A stretch of DNA of 64,000 bases. Source: Populus alba. Taxonomy: Eukaryota > Streptophyta > Magnoliopsida > Malpighiales > Salicaceae. The stretch spans positions 7,031,157 to 7,095,156 of the forward strand of contig NC_133301.1 in the NCBI RefSeq assembly GCF_005239225.2, in the 5' to 3' direction. The notes beneath the pieces are model-generated. The model searched no databases. It was not told the origin of the DNA and saw only the letters and a list, made by a program, of their open reading frames with translations. Positions within the stretch are counted from its first letter, which is position 1. Each line of letters starts with the position of its first letter. The position numbers were made by a program, and so were the translations under genes. Shown here piece after piece: positions 45,943-58,318 of this stretch.

Positions 45943-47595
45943 TGACACGACCAAAAGCTTGATGTCTTCTCCCAAGTGCAGGAGTGTCGAAGTAATAAAT
46001 AACCCGGCAAGATCAGGGTCGAACCATAGAGAGGTTAATTGTATAAATTATAAATAACAATACAACAACAATATCAACAATAATAACAATAATAGTAATG
46101 GTAATAATAATAATAATAACAATTAGTAGTAATACTAATAATAATTATAATAGTAATAATAATAGTAGTAGTAGTACTAATATTAATAATAGTAACAGTA
46201 ATAATAAAGAGAGCTTTGAGATGTAAAATTGATGTAAGGATTAAACAATGATGAAAATAAATGCCAAGGTTAGAGGATCCACTAATAGTACTTCAAACAA
46301 GTATAATATAAACTCTTATTACTCAATTGGAAACCACACATAAAGGAGGTTCCAATCAGATTATAAATTGTTAACATGATTACATTAGTTATCTTATTCG
46401 AATAAAGCTAATACTTGTAAATGTTGGCAGGCATTCATGATTATAACTTATGTTAACAACAAATCAAGTTCCTTTCATAGCTCAGGTGTCGGTTATAGCA
46501 TACATTATGGGCTATGAAAGTGCCAAGTATTTGTTGTACCAAGTGTTATACAACATAAATGTAGATTAACCATTTAACAAGCAAAGTATTAAAAGTGAAC
46601 AAGATAACAAATATAAAACATGTTAGTATCCAACGTTAAGGTCCATGTTAAGTTTATATTATACTTATTCTTACACCATTAGTGTACCCTTTTCACCTTG
46701 ACATAACTAACTTAGCTAAATGTAATGAAAAAAAGAAACATAAATGAACAAGATAAGAACATAAATGAGAAAGAAGTTAACTAAGTAAAGGAAAGGAAAT
46801 GAAGTGCATAAACTTGATATTAATGAAAGCAAAACATAAGCAATACAAAGAGAGAAAGCAAGAGCATGATCTTGATCTGGAAACCAAGATGCCTCAATAC
46901 ATGGTAAGTGCCTCCTTTTATAGGCCAAAATTTAGAACTATTGATTTGTTGACTAATTGATGAGTGGGTGGCCACATCTTGACTTGGTGACAATCCTTAT
47001 TTCTTGTCTGAACAAGACATCATTTCTAAAATCATAATTTGCCCAAAATCCTCAAGAATGTTCTAGGAAATTGTCTCAGCTTTCCAACAAAAAAAAGATG
47101 AGGTCATTTGGACTTCTAGAACTTAAGATATGGGCTGAACGCTAAATAGTGTCTGGGCTGCAAGACAGCTTCGGACTTCTTCGTTATTCCTTCAATTTGG
47201 ACTTCAAAATGACCTTTTTAAATTTGGGCTCCACATGAAAGTTGTAGGCCTTTGTCTTACCTTTCCATCCATATAAAATGGACCTAAATCCGAGATCTAG
47301 AGCTCTAGATATGATCCAATTACCGAGCAATGTTCCGGTTTGGACTGCACCAGCATCTCTTTTCTAAGTTTGACCATCTCTTTGTCCTTTCACTTTCAAT
47401 ACTTAAACTCATCATTCAATCCTTTTATTTATGTGATAGGCCTGCATTTAATATGAGCATTTACCATAAATTACGGTATCTTATAGTATCAAACTTGTTA
47501 TTATAAAACATGCTTTAGTTAAGGAGTTATTGATACTTCAAGTGCAAAATGATGATATAAAACCTTGATAAACATGCACTTTTAAGTACTAATCA
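45943..47595 (-). repeat. 5' LTR of the L1 element (1653 bp)
   Basis: It starts TGATTAGTACTTAAAAGTGC and ends GTCGTGTCA on the minus strand. It contains the TATA-type motif near 46920 and a long mixed AAT/AGT microsatellite at 46062-46208. Its partner at 35706 has a large deletion. Confidence 0.92.
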
Positions 47596-49438
47596 GATGC
47601 TCAATGGAAAACAGCCTCTTGAAACTCTTGTAAAAATTTGAGCACGGTCAAATAGTCAGATCAACAGTTATGGCCCTTTTGAGTTGCTATTCTGGTCTTA
47701 CGCGACCACCCTCATCTTCACAAAGTAGTTATTCGATTAATACTCCACGGGAAATGGCCTCTGGAAACTTTTGTGAAAATTAGAGTGCGATCAAACGGTC
47801 GGATAAAATGTTATGGCTATTTTGAACTGTTATTGAGGTTTGACACGACAAGACTTCTGATTCAATGAGTAAGTATTCCATAGGTTCTCCAAGGAAAACG
47901 TCCTCCAGAAACTCTTGTAAAAATTTGAGCGCGATGAAACAGTTGAATCAAAAGTTATGGCCCTTTTAAGATGTTCTTCTAGTCTTGCGAGACCATGCCT
48001 CATCTTCACCAAGTAGCAATTCCATAGGCACTCCGCGAAAAATAGCCTCTGGAAACTCTAGTAAAAATTTGAGTGTGATCAAACGGTCGGATTAAAAGTT
48101 ATAGCCCTTTTGAGTTGTTCTTCTAGTTTTGTGTGACCACCCCTCATCTTCTCCAAGTAGTGATTCCATAGGTACTCTATAGAAAACAGCCTTCGGAAAC
48201 TCCAGTAAAAATTGAAGCATGATCAAACGGTTGAATCAAAAGTTATGGCCCTTTTGAGCTGCTGATATAATCTTACATAATACCCCTAATCTTCACATTG
48301 TAGCAATTCCATAGGTACTCTATGAAAAACAGCATCCAGAACTTCCTGTAAAAATTTGAGCGCGATCGAGCAGTCGGATCATAAGTTATGGCCCATTTTA
48401 CCTGTTTTTCTGCTTTTGCGCAACCACCCCTTATCTTCTACCAAGTAACGATTCCGTAGCTACTCCATGGAAAACACCCATCTAGAAACTCATGAAAAAA
48501 TTCAAGTGTCATCAAACAATCGTATCGAGAGTTATGGCCCTTTTGAGTTGTTGTTCCAGTCTTGTATGACCACATCTCATCTTCACCAAGTAGTGATTCC
48601 ATAGATACTCCATGGAAAACATCCTCTCAAAACTCTTAAAAAAATTTGAGCGCGATCAAAAAGTCAGATCAATAGTTATGGCCCTTTTGATTTGTTATTC
48701 TAGTCTTATGCGACCACCCCTCATCTTCACAAAGTAGTTATTCCATTAATACTCCACGGGAAACGGCATCCAAAAACTTTTGTAAAAATTAGAGTGCGAT
48801 CAAACGGTCGGATAAAAAAGTTATGGCCTTTTGAATTGTTATTTAGGTCTGGCATGACAAGACTTTCGATTCAATGAGTAAGTATTATAGGTTCTACAAG
48901 GAAAACAGCCTCCGGAAAATATTCTAAAAATTTAAGCGCCATCAAACTACTTGATAAAAAGTAATGGCCCTTTTTTAGCTGTTATTCAAGTCTGGCTCGA
49001 AAAGACTTCCCCTTCAATGGCTAATTATTCCATAGGTTTTCTAAAGAAAACAGCCTCCAGAAACTGTTCTAAAAATTTAAGCGTGATCAAACGATCGGAT
49101 CAAAAGTTATGATCCTCTTGAGCCTTTTTTCTATTCTTACGCCACCACCCCTCATCTTCACCAACTAGCTATTACATAGGTACTCCACAGAAAACGGCCT
49201 CTGAGAACTCTTGTAAAAATTTGATCGCCATCAAACGACTTGATAAAAAGTAATCGCCATCATCCGGTCTTGCGCGACCACCCCTCATATTCACCAAGTA
49301 GCGATTCCATAGGTACTCCATGGAAAACGGCCTCCAAAAACTTTTGTAAACATTTGAGCTCGATCAAACGCTCGGATCCAAAGTTATGGCCCTTTTGAGC
49401 TGTTGTTCTGGTCTTGCATGACCACCCCTTATCTTCAT
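47596..49438. repeat. 144-bp satellite, core block right of the L1 element
   Basis: About 13 monomers, many belonging to duplicated blocks: 47601-48160 repeats 35086-35640; 48390-48840 resembles 34860-35280; 48965-49255 resembles 28575-28880. Confidence 0.9.
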
Positions 49439-50530
49439 TGTTATTGTCTCATTTTTTAACTGTTACTGCCTCGTTTTTAAAGTGTTACTGTCTAGACATT
49501 AAACTGTTACTGTCTCATTTTTGAACTGTTACTATCTCGTTTTTAAAGTGTTATTATCTAGACATTGAACTGTTAATGTCTCATTTTTTAACTTTACTAT
49601 CCAACTGTTACTCTCCGACCACTCCTCAGATTTTTAACTATATCTAGAGTTATAGAACTTCGATTCAAGCAAGATTAGTCTTGTTGGAAAACTAAGACAT
49701 GAGGCTACAAGTTCTCTGAAGAAAGGAGAACCTAGTTCTACCTCTAAGACAGTCCAAATTTCTCATCAACAAACTAGACCTACTACCCTATAAGGTCTGT
49801 CATGACCCAGTCTTGGTTGGTGACCCATAGTTAGAGTTCTATAACTCCCAATTGAGCAAGACCAATTTCATTACTTAGCCAACATCCAAAACTACAATTT
49901 TTATGAGGAACCTGATCCTAATTCCTTCATCCTCCTACCCGAAATCTCTCTGAAAGTCAAGACACGAAACTGTCCAGATTCCTCAACCTTTCCATTTACA
50001 TACAACACATGAAGTTCTTTAAATTTAGCAACTCATACTTTTTCCTCAATTCAAGTCTAAGAACTCAAATCTATAAATTAACGTACATGCATCAATTCAT
50101 AATTGACTTGAAATGACTCATAAGAGCAAGTTTAGAATACCTTACCGGGTACGAATCAAGGTTTTGATCCTTCCTTTTCTTTCTAATGACAGTCGGCCCT
50201 CCCCTCTTCTCTTCTTATTTAATTTTTCTTGTTAATCCCTTTTCCCACCAGTGTTTATTATACCTATAACCCTTAATCTTGGATGGGTTTTTGAAATTTT
50301 GGTGTTTCTCTCTTGATTTGTAAAAATGAATATAAAAACTCCCTTTTTTCTTTCTTTATGTTATCTGCAGATCTATTTTTGATGAGAAGAGGAGTACTTA
50401 TGCTCTATAATTATTTTTATTTGCATTTAGGCCCCATTTTCTTTAAGTGTATTCGTTTTACTCCCACTTCCTTTTAGTTTAGTTTATTTCCTTTAATTTA
50501 ATCCAGCCTTCATTTTTTTTTCTCGAGATT
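49439..50530. mobile_element. Unclassified LTR-like repeat with a 66-bp minisatellite
   Basis: 49441-49620 holds a little under three units of a 66-bp repeat built on ctgttactgtctcattttt (unit starts 49441, 49507, 49573). 49888-50010 matches 2930-3065. The purine/pyrimidine-biased remainder, including accttaccgggtacgaatca near 50140, looks like a reversed LTR of a chromovirus-type element, which I infer only from style. No coding sequence. Confidence 0.4.
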
Positions 50531-51779
50531 TACATGGTTTAACCAGACATCCACTTCAACGAGTAGTGATTTTATAAGTACTACAAGGAAAACGACCTCC
50601 GGAAATTCACGTAAAAATTTAAGCGCGATCCAAAAGTAGGATCAAAATTTATCGCCCTTTTGAGTTGTTCTTCCAGTCTGGTGCATCCACACCTCATCTT
50701 TACTAGTAGCAATTCCATCGTACTCCAAGGAAAACAGCCTCTGGAATTTCCTGTAAAAATTTCAGCACGATCCAACAGTCGTCTCAAAAAGTTATGGCCC
50801 TTTTGAGTTGTTATTCAGGTGTGGCGGGACCACACCTCCTCTTCAACGAGTAGGGATTTCATCAATCCTCCCAGGAAAATGACCTCCTAGAACTCCTATA
50901 AATATTTGAGCACGATCCAACGGTCGCATAAAAAGTTTTGGCCCTTCTGAGATGTTATTTCGGTCTTGGGTGACCACACCTCATCTTCACCAAGTAGTGA
51001 TTCCATAGCTGCTCCAAGGACAACAACCTCCAGAAACCCTGGAACAACTTGAGTGCGATCCAACGGTCGGATAAAAAAATTATGGCCCTTTTCATCCTTT
51101 ATTAAGGCTGGCGCAACCAATCCTCTTCTTCAACGAGTAGCGATTCCATAGGTCCCCCAACGAAAACAGCCTCTAGAAACTCCTCTAAAACTTTCAGCAG
51201 GATCCAATGGTTGGATCAAGAGTTATGGCCCTTTTAAGCTGTTATTCTGGTGTGGTGAAACCACACCTCCACTTCAAAGAGAAAGGATTATCTAAGTCCT
51301 CCAAGCAATCCAATGTTTGGATCAAAAGTTATGGCCTTTTGATTTGTTTTTCAGGTCTGGCATGACCAGATCTCCGGATCAACGAGTAGCAATTTCAATG
51401 GTACTACAAGGAAAATGACCCCCGGAAACTCCTGTAACAATTTGCGCATGATCCAACGATCAAATAAAAGGTTATGGCCCTTTTCAGTTGTTATTCAGGT
51501 CTGACGCGACCACACCTCCGCTTTAACGAGTATTGAATCTATTGCAACTCCAAGAAAACCAGGCTCTAAAACTCTTGTAAAAATTTGAAAGCTATCCAAT
51601 GGTCGTGTCAAAAGTTATGGCCATTTAAGTTGTTATTTCGATTTGGCGCAACCACGCCTCACCCTCTCCAAGAAGCAATTCCATAGCTCATCTAAGGAAA
51701 ACAACCTCCGGAAACTCTTGTAAAAATTTAAGCCCGATCTAACGGTTGGATCAAAATTTATGGCCCTTTTGAGCCATTA
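50531..51779. repeat. 144-bp satellite, edge subfamily block
   Basis: About 8-9 diverged monomers of the kind seen at 5260-6901 (ccacacctcctcttcaacga, gatccaacggtcg). This marks the transition from the core back to edge-type monomers. Confidence 0.87.
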
Positions 51780-52508
51780 TGCTCTTTCTCCCTTCTTTGA
51801 ATCTCTTCTCCAATTTTCATTTGAAAATGGACACAACTCTTGAAAATTTAAAAAAGTATTTTCTCGTTTTGCCTCCAAATGCGATTGCAAAAATTTACCG
51901 TGCTAGGTGTGCAAGATTGTAGGTGTGCAAGATTGAGGTTGTTGATGAATCATGGAATTCTTGAAGATATTCATTGGCTAATTGAAGTAAAGGTCTGATT
52001 ATCAGCTGAGTCCTCCAATTCTTTCATTTCACACATGCTTGGAACAGGTAAAAGCACTTTTGCAAAGAAATATCATGCAAAAAACTGAAAGTCTATCACA
52101 GATGTGCCAGATGGACTTGTAATGTGACATGTCATTCTTTAGAAATGCTATTTGTAAACCGTGAAGATAAAATACAATTCATTAAGGATGGCCTGAGTAA
52201 GGGGTCTTTAGATAATCTTCTGTTGACTCTTGAGATGCATCCTAGTGGAGATGTGCATCATGCAATTCATGATTTATGGCCATAATTCCATAAAGAACAT
52301 GCTCAAATTTTTCTTGGGGATCTGACTAAAAAAGACCATGCATGCCAGTTTTTTAGAAAACTGGATGAGAAGCTTATCCCTGACCCATAGAGGGCATTTA
52401 AGCCGTTCTTGGATGTAAAACCAAGGGAAAATGTGAGCCACAATCACAACTACCTGTACATACACATGCTTTTTCAAAATAAATAAATAAAAAGAGAGAG
52501 ATAGACTA
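51780..52508 (+). mobile_element. Third copy of the LOG-element tail (no LOG present)
   Basis: It starts directly after satellite at gctctttctcccttctttga, the same spacer that precedes the small ORF at 37205, and runs through the GA-repeat leader. It then changes abruptly into a Tat-like integrase sequence at about 52509, so the LOG part is missing. Confidence 0.8.
51827..52390 (+). pseudogene. Small cysteine-rich cargo ORF, decayed (copy 3)
   Basis: The start MDTT is kept. A 16-bp duplication (ggtgtgcaagattgta) near 51905 and several stops destroy it; the basic/cysteine region at 52050-52130 has lost key codons. It is the most diverged of the copies. Confidence 0.75.
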
Positions 52509-54710
52509 CAGTTAGGACCTCGACGGGGACTACCCCATATTCTCTGGTGTACGGTATGAACGCGGTGATGCCTTTGGAAGTGGAGATTCCATCATTAAGA
52601 GTATTGATGGATTCTGAATTAGAAGAGGCTGCGTGGGCCAAAGTGAGATATGAATGACTAAACCTGATCAGTGAAAAAAGGATAGCTGCAATATGTCATC
52701 ATCAACTTTACCATAAATGAATGGCTAAGGCATAAGATAAGAAGGTTAGACCACGTTTGTTTCAAGAAGGGGATATAGTGTTGAAGAAAATATTGTCTTT
52801 ACTAGGAGAAGATCAAAGCAAATGGGCACCAAATTATGAGGGTCCTTATGTAGTAAAGAGGACATTCTCAGGAGGAGCTCTTAAGTTGGCTAGAATGGAT
52901 GGAGGAGACCTAGCTAAATGACACAACCAACAGCTTGATGTCTTCTCCCAAGTGCAGGAGTGTCGAAGTAATAAATAACCAGGCAAGACCGGGGTCGAAC
53001 CACAGAGAGGTTAATTGTATAAATTATAAATAACAACGCAACAATAACAATAATAACGATAATAATAACAAAAGTAGTACTAGTAATAGTAATAATAATA
53101 ATAATACTCAGTACGTGGCGTTGTTATACCTGAGAATGATCTAAAAGATCGGGTCACAGGTTTCTAGCCTATATACTGAGTTTATGAACAGATTATAATA
53201 ATAATAATAATAACAACAACAACAATAATAATAAAGAAGAGAAGGAAGAAATTAATGAGAACTTTGAGTTGAAAGATTAATGTAAGGATTAAACAATAAA
53301 TGTCAAGGTTAGAGGATCCACTAATGGTACTTCAAACAAGTATAGTATAAACTCTTATTACTCAATTGGAAACCACACATAAAGGAGGTTCCAATCAGAT
53401 TATAAATTGTTAACATGATTACATTAGTTATCTTACTCGAATAAAGCTGATACTTGTAAATGTTGGCAGGCATTCATGATTATAACTTATGTTAACAACA
53501 AATCAAGTTCCTTTCATAGCTCAGGTGTCAGTTATACCATACAGTATGGGCTATGAAAGTGCCAAGTATTTGTTGTACCAAGTGTTATACAACATAAATC
53601 TAGATTAACCATTTAACAAGCAAAGTATTAAAAGTAAACAAGATAACAAATATAAAACATGTTAGTATCCAACGTTAAGGTCCATGTTAAGTTTATATTA
53701 TACTTATTCTTACACCATTAGTGTACCCTTTTCACCTTGACATAATTAACTTAGCTAAACATAATGAAAGAAAGAAACATAAATGAACAAGATAAGAACA
53801 TAAATCAGAAAGAAGTTAACTAAGTAAAGGAAAGGAAATGAAGTGCATAAACTTGATATTAATGAAAGCAAAATATAAGCAATACAAAGAGAGAAAGCAA
53901 GAGCATGATCTTGATCTAAAAACCAAGATGCCTCAATACATGGTAAGTGCCTCCTTTTATAGGCTAAAATTTGGAACTATTGATTTGTTAATTAATTGAT
54001 GAGTGGGTGGCCACATCTTGACTTGGTGACAATCCTTATCTTCTTGTATGAACAAGACATCATTGCTAACATCATAATTTGCCCAGAATCCTCAAGAATG
54101 TTCTAGGAAATTGTCTCAGCTTTCCAACAAAAAAAAAGATGAGGTCATTTGGACTTCTAGAACTCAAGATATGGGTTGAACACTAAATAGTGTCTGGGCT
54201 GCAGGACAGCTTCGGACTTCTTCGTTGTTCTTTCAGTTTGGACTTCAAAACAACCTTTTTAAATCTTGGGCTCCGCATGAAAGTTGTAGGCCTTTGTCTT
54301 ACCTTTCCATACATATAAAATGGACCTAAATCCGAGATCTAGAGCTCCAGATATGATCCAATTACCGAGCAATGTTCCGGTTTGGACTGCACCAGCATCT
54401 CTTTTCTAAGTTTGGCCATCTCTTTGTCCTTTCACTTTCAATACTTAAACTCATCAATAAATCCTTTTATTTATGTGATAGGCCTGCATTTAAGATGAGC
54501 ATTTACCATAAATTACGGTATCTTATAGTATCAAACTTGTTATTATAAAACATGCTTTAGTTAAGGAGTTATTGATACTTCAAGTGCAAAATGATGATAT
54601 AAAACTTTGATAAACATGCACTTTTAAGTATTAATCACTAAACCTGTGAATTTTGACTATGTATAGAGATATCACCAAATTATCATGCTTAATGTGAATT
54701 TCCAACCTAT
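52509..54710 (+). pseudogene. Tat-like Ty3/gypsy integrase C-terminus, split by a solo LTR
   Basis: 52509-52918 reads [49 protein letters not shown] and KWAPNYEGPYVVKRTFSGGA with at least three stops. After the solo LTR and its target duplication, the same frame resumes at 54643 with PVNFDYV and RYH. This is the integrase end of a different lineage (Tat/Retand type) from the Athila copies, joined to the L1 cargo tail by recombination. The end of the homology, somewhere before 54710, is uncertain. Confidence 0.82.
52919..54637 (-). mobile_element. Solo L1 LTR with target duplication CTAAA
   Basis: 1719 bp, TG...CA. ctaaa at 52914-52918 is repeated exactly at 54638-54642. It includes the block atactcagtacgtggcgttg, also in the LTRs at 9670 and 39650 but not in the 5' LTR at 45943-47595, so at least two LTR subtypes exist. 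No internal region. Confidence 0.94.
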
Positions 54711-55051
54711 CTTACCTTACCATCCATATAAAGCATACCTAAATCCAAGATCTACAACTCCAGATATGACCCAATTACCGAACAGTGTTTTAGTTTGGAC
54801 TACACCAACATCTCTTTTCAAAGTTTGGCCATCTCTTTGTCCTTTCAATTTCTGTACTTAAACTCATCAATCAATCCTTTCATGTATGTGATAGGATTGC
54901 ATTTAAGATGAACATTTACCATAAATCAAAGGCATCTTATATTATTAGGTATGTTATTATAAAACATGCTTTAGTTAAGGAGTTATTGATACTTCAAGTG
55001 CAAAATGATGATATAAAACCTTGATAAAAATACACTTTTAAGTACTAATCA
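54711..55051 (-). mobile_element. L1 LTR fragment (5' end portion)
   Basis: It matches the first ~340 bp of L1 LTRs, ending on the + strand with cacttttaagtactaatca. The rest of the LTR is missing. It joins the Tat-like remnant on the left and a satellite monomer on the right. Confidence 0.83.
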
Positions 55052-55314
55052 TGATTCCATAGCAAGTATAAGCAAAAATGGCCTCCGTAAACGCCTGTAA
55101 AAATTTGAGCATTGTCTAACAGTCGGATCAAAAGTTATGGCCCTTTTAAGTTGTTACTTTGACCTAGCGCGACCAGACCTCCCCTTCACCGATTTGCAAT
55201 TCCATAGCTACTGGAATTAAAATAGCCTCCAGAAACTCCTGTAAAAGTTTGATCGTGATCCAATAGTCGGATCAAAAGGTATAGACTTTTTAAGCTGTTC
55301 AGGTTTGGGGCAAC
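55052..55314. repeat. 144-bp satellite, edge subfamily, two monomers
   Basis: Just under two monomers between two LTR fragments, with accagacctccccttcacc of the edge type. Confidence 0.85.
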
Positions 55315-56142
55315 TGATTAGTACTCAAAAGTGCATTTTATCAAGGTTTTATATCATCATTTTGCACTTGAAGTATCAATAACTCCTTAACTAAAACATG
55401 TTTTATAATAACATACCTAATAATATTGCCTTTAATTTATGATAAATGTTCATCTTAAATGCAAGCCTATCACATTAATGAAAGGATTGATTGATGAGTT
55501 TAAGTATTGAAATTGAAAGGACAAAGAGAGGGCCAAACTTAGAAAAGAGATGTTGGTGTAGTCCAAATTGGAACACTGTTCGGTAATTGGGTCATATCTC
55601 GAGTTCTAGATGTCCAAATGATCTCAAATTTTAGGACAAATTTGGTAAGACATAGGCCTACAACTTTCATGTGGAGGCCAAGATCTAAGAAGGCCATTTT
55701 CAAGTCCAAATTATAGCAACAATAGAGAAGTCTGAATATGTCCTGCAGTCCAGACACTGTTCAGTGTTCAGCCTATATCTCGAGTTCTAGAAGTCCAAAT
55801 GACCTCAATTGTTTTTTTCTAGAAAGCTAAGAAAATTTCATAAGTACAGGTGGATCCAGTTCTGATGCTAAGAATGATGTTTTATTCAGACAAGAAGATA
55901 AGGATTTTCACCAAGTCAAGAGTTGGCCACCCACTCAACAATTAGTCATCAAATCAATAGTTCCAAATTTTGGCCTATAAAAAGAGGCATTTGTCATGCA
56001 TTTAGAGGCTTGGTTGTTCAAATCAAGATCATGCTCTTTATTTCTCTCTTTATATTTTTTTTTATAATTTTTAAGTTTTGCTTTCATTAATATCTTGTTT
56101 ATGCTTTTCATTTCCTTTCCTTTACTTAGTTAACTTGTATCT
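55315..56142 (+). mobile_element. Diverged L1 LTR, 5' half
   Basis: It starts tgattagtactcaaaagtgc and follows the L1 LTR past the TATA-type cctataaaaagagg near 55975, then stops at about gtatct, where satellite resumes. It is more diverged than the other copies and in the opposite orientation to most. Confidence 0.83.
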
Positions 56143-58318
56143 CTAAGGAAAACAACCTCTAGAAACTATTGTAAAACTTTTAACAGGATTCCACGATCAG
56201 ATCAAAAGTTATGGCCCATTTAAGTTGTTATTCAGGTTTAGGGCAACCAAACCTCATCTTCACTAAGTAGAAATTCCATAACTTATCTAAGTGAAACGAC
56301 CTTCAAAAACTCCTGTAAACATTTGAGCGTGATCCAATGGTTAGATCAAAAGTTATGGTTCTTTTAAGACGTTACTCTACCTGGCGCAACTAGACCTCCT
56401 CTTCACCAATTAACAATTCCATAGCTACTGCAATGAAAACAACCTCTAGAAACTCCTGTAAAAATTTGAGTGTGATCCAGCAGTCGGATAAAAAGTTATT
56501 GTCATTTTAAGCCATTACTCTGACGTGGGGCAACCAGACGACTTCTTTACAGATTTGCGAGTCCATAACAACTCCATGGAACCGGCCTCTAAAAACTCCT
56601 ATAAAAATTTAAGCGCAATCCCACTATGACTCAAAAGTTATGGCCCTTTTGAGTTGTTACTCTGACCTGGTGTGACCAGACCTCCTCTTCACTGATTAGC
56701 AATGCCATAGCTATTATAATGAAAACAGCCTTCAAAAACTCCTGTAAAAATTTGAGCACGATCCAACATTGGATCAAAGGTTATGGCCTTTTGAACCGTT
56801 ACTCTAACCTGGTGTGACAAGACCTCATTCATCAATTGACGATTCCATGGCTATTACAATGAAAATGGCCTCCGGAAACCCCTATAAACATTTGAGCGTG
56901 ATCCAACGACCGAATCAAAAGTTATGGCCCTTTTGAGTCGTTACTGTGACTTAGCGCAACCAGACCTCCTCTTCATAGAGTAGCGATTCTATAACTAGTC
57001 CAAGGAAATGGCCTCTAGAAACTACTCTAAAAATTTGAGCGTAATTCAACTATCAGATAAAAAGTTGTAGCTGTTTTGATTTCTTGTTAAGGTGTGGGGC
57101 AACCAGACCTCCTCTTTCACTATGTAGTGATTCCATATCTTTTCAAAGGGACATAGCCTCTGGAAACTCCTGTAAAAATTTAAGCCTGATCCAACGATAA
57201 GATCAAAAGTTATGGTCCTTTTGATTTGTTACTTTGACCTAGCTCAACCAGACCTCCTCTTCACCAATTAGCAATGCCATACCTACTGCAATGAAAACGG
57301 CCTCTTAAAACTCCTGTAAAAATTTAAGCGTGATCCAGCGTTGAAAAGGTTATGGCTTTTTTTAGCTGTTATTCTGGTCCGACGCTAGCAGACCTTCTTC
57401 TTACCAACTATAAAAATGAAAGCAGCCTCCAAAAACTCCTATAAGCATTTGAGCTCAGTCTAATGGTTGGATCAACAGTTCTGGCCCTTTTGAGTTGTTA
57501 CTCTGACCTGGGGTGACTACACCTCCTCTTCATTGTGTAGCGATTACATAGAAACTACAAGCAAAAATAGCCTCTAGAAACTCTTGTAAAAATTTGAGTG
57601 CAATCCAATTGTTGGATCAAAAGTTATGGCCCTTTTAAGCCGTTACTTTCACTTGGCGCGACCAGACCTCCTCTTCACCAATTAGCGATTCCATAGGTAC
57701 TGCAATGAAAATGGCCTACAAAAACTCCTGTAAAAAATTTAGCATGATCCAATTTTGAATAAAAGTTTATGACCCTTTTGAGCTATTATTCTGGTTCGGC
57801 GCTAATAAACCTCCTCTTCACCAAGTAACGAGTCCATTTTTGTTTCAATGAAAATAGCCTTCGGAACTCTTATAAAAATTTAAGTGTGATCCAACAGTTG
57901 AATCAAAAGTTGTGGCCTTTAAGATCTTACTCTAACCTGGCATGACCAAACCTCCTCTTCACAGATTAGCAAGTCCATAACAACTCCAAGGATAACAGCC
58001 TTCAGAAACTCCTATAAAAATTTAGGCACGATCAAACGGTCGAATCAAAAGTTATGGCTCTTTTGAGCTATAATTCCAGTCTGGCACGACCAGACCTCCT
58101 CGTCACTATTTAGAGATTCCATAGCTTCTTTAAGGAAATCAAACTCTAGTAACTCTTGTAAATATTTGATCGTGATCCAACTATCAGTTCAAAAGTTATG
58201 GCCCTTTTAAGCCATTACTCTGACCTAGCATGACCAAACCTCATCTTCACCAATAAGTGATTCCATAGCTACTACAATGAAAACGACCTTCAGAACTACT
58301 GTAAAAAATTGAGCGTGG
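56143..58318. repeat. 144-bp satellite, right edge block (edge subfamily)
   Basis: About 15 monomers with the signature accagacctcctcttcacc and frequent 'ctactgcaatgaaaacggcct' type variants (here ctactgcaatgaaaac). Several monomers are shortened. The array ends at about 58318. Confidence 0.87.

Larger units (their letters stand above)
35706..47595 (-). mobile_element. Near-complete Athila-like L1 element, rearranged 3' cargo region
   Basis: It spans 11,890 bp on the minus strand: 5' LTR 47595-45943, primer site, gag, protease, RT-RNase H, integrase, start of the small cargo ORF, an inverted block at about 37205-40080, polypurine tract, and 3' LTR 37004-35706. Flanks are gatac (35701-35705) and gatgc (47596-47600), a target duplication with one substitution; both sides are satellite in phase. 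Each coding region has stops or shifts, though the integrase is open. Confidence 0.87.

Noticed and set aside
7370..51120. Minus-strand ORFs of 60-109 codons in the satellite as genes
   Set aside because: They are repeats of the same 48-residue unit in two different frames, begin and end at random monomer mutations, and have no known domain. The 144-bp period explains them.
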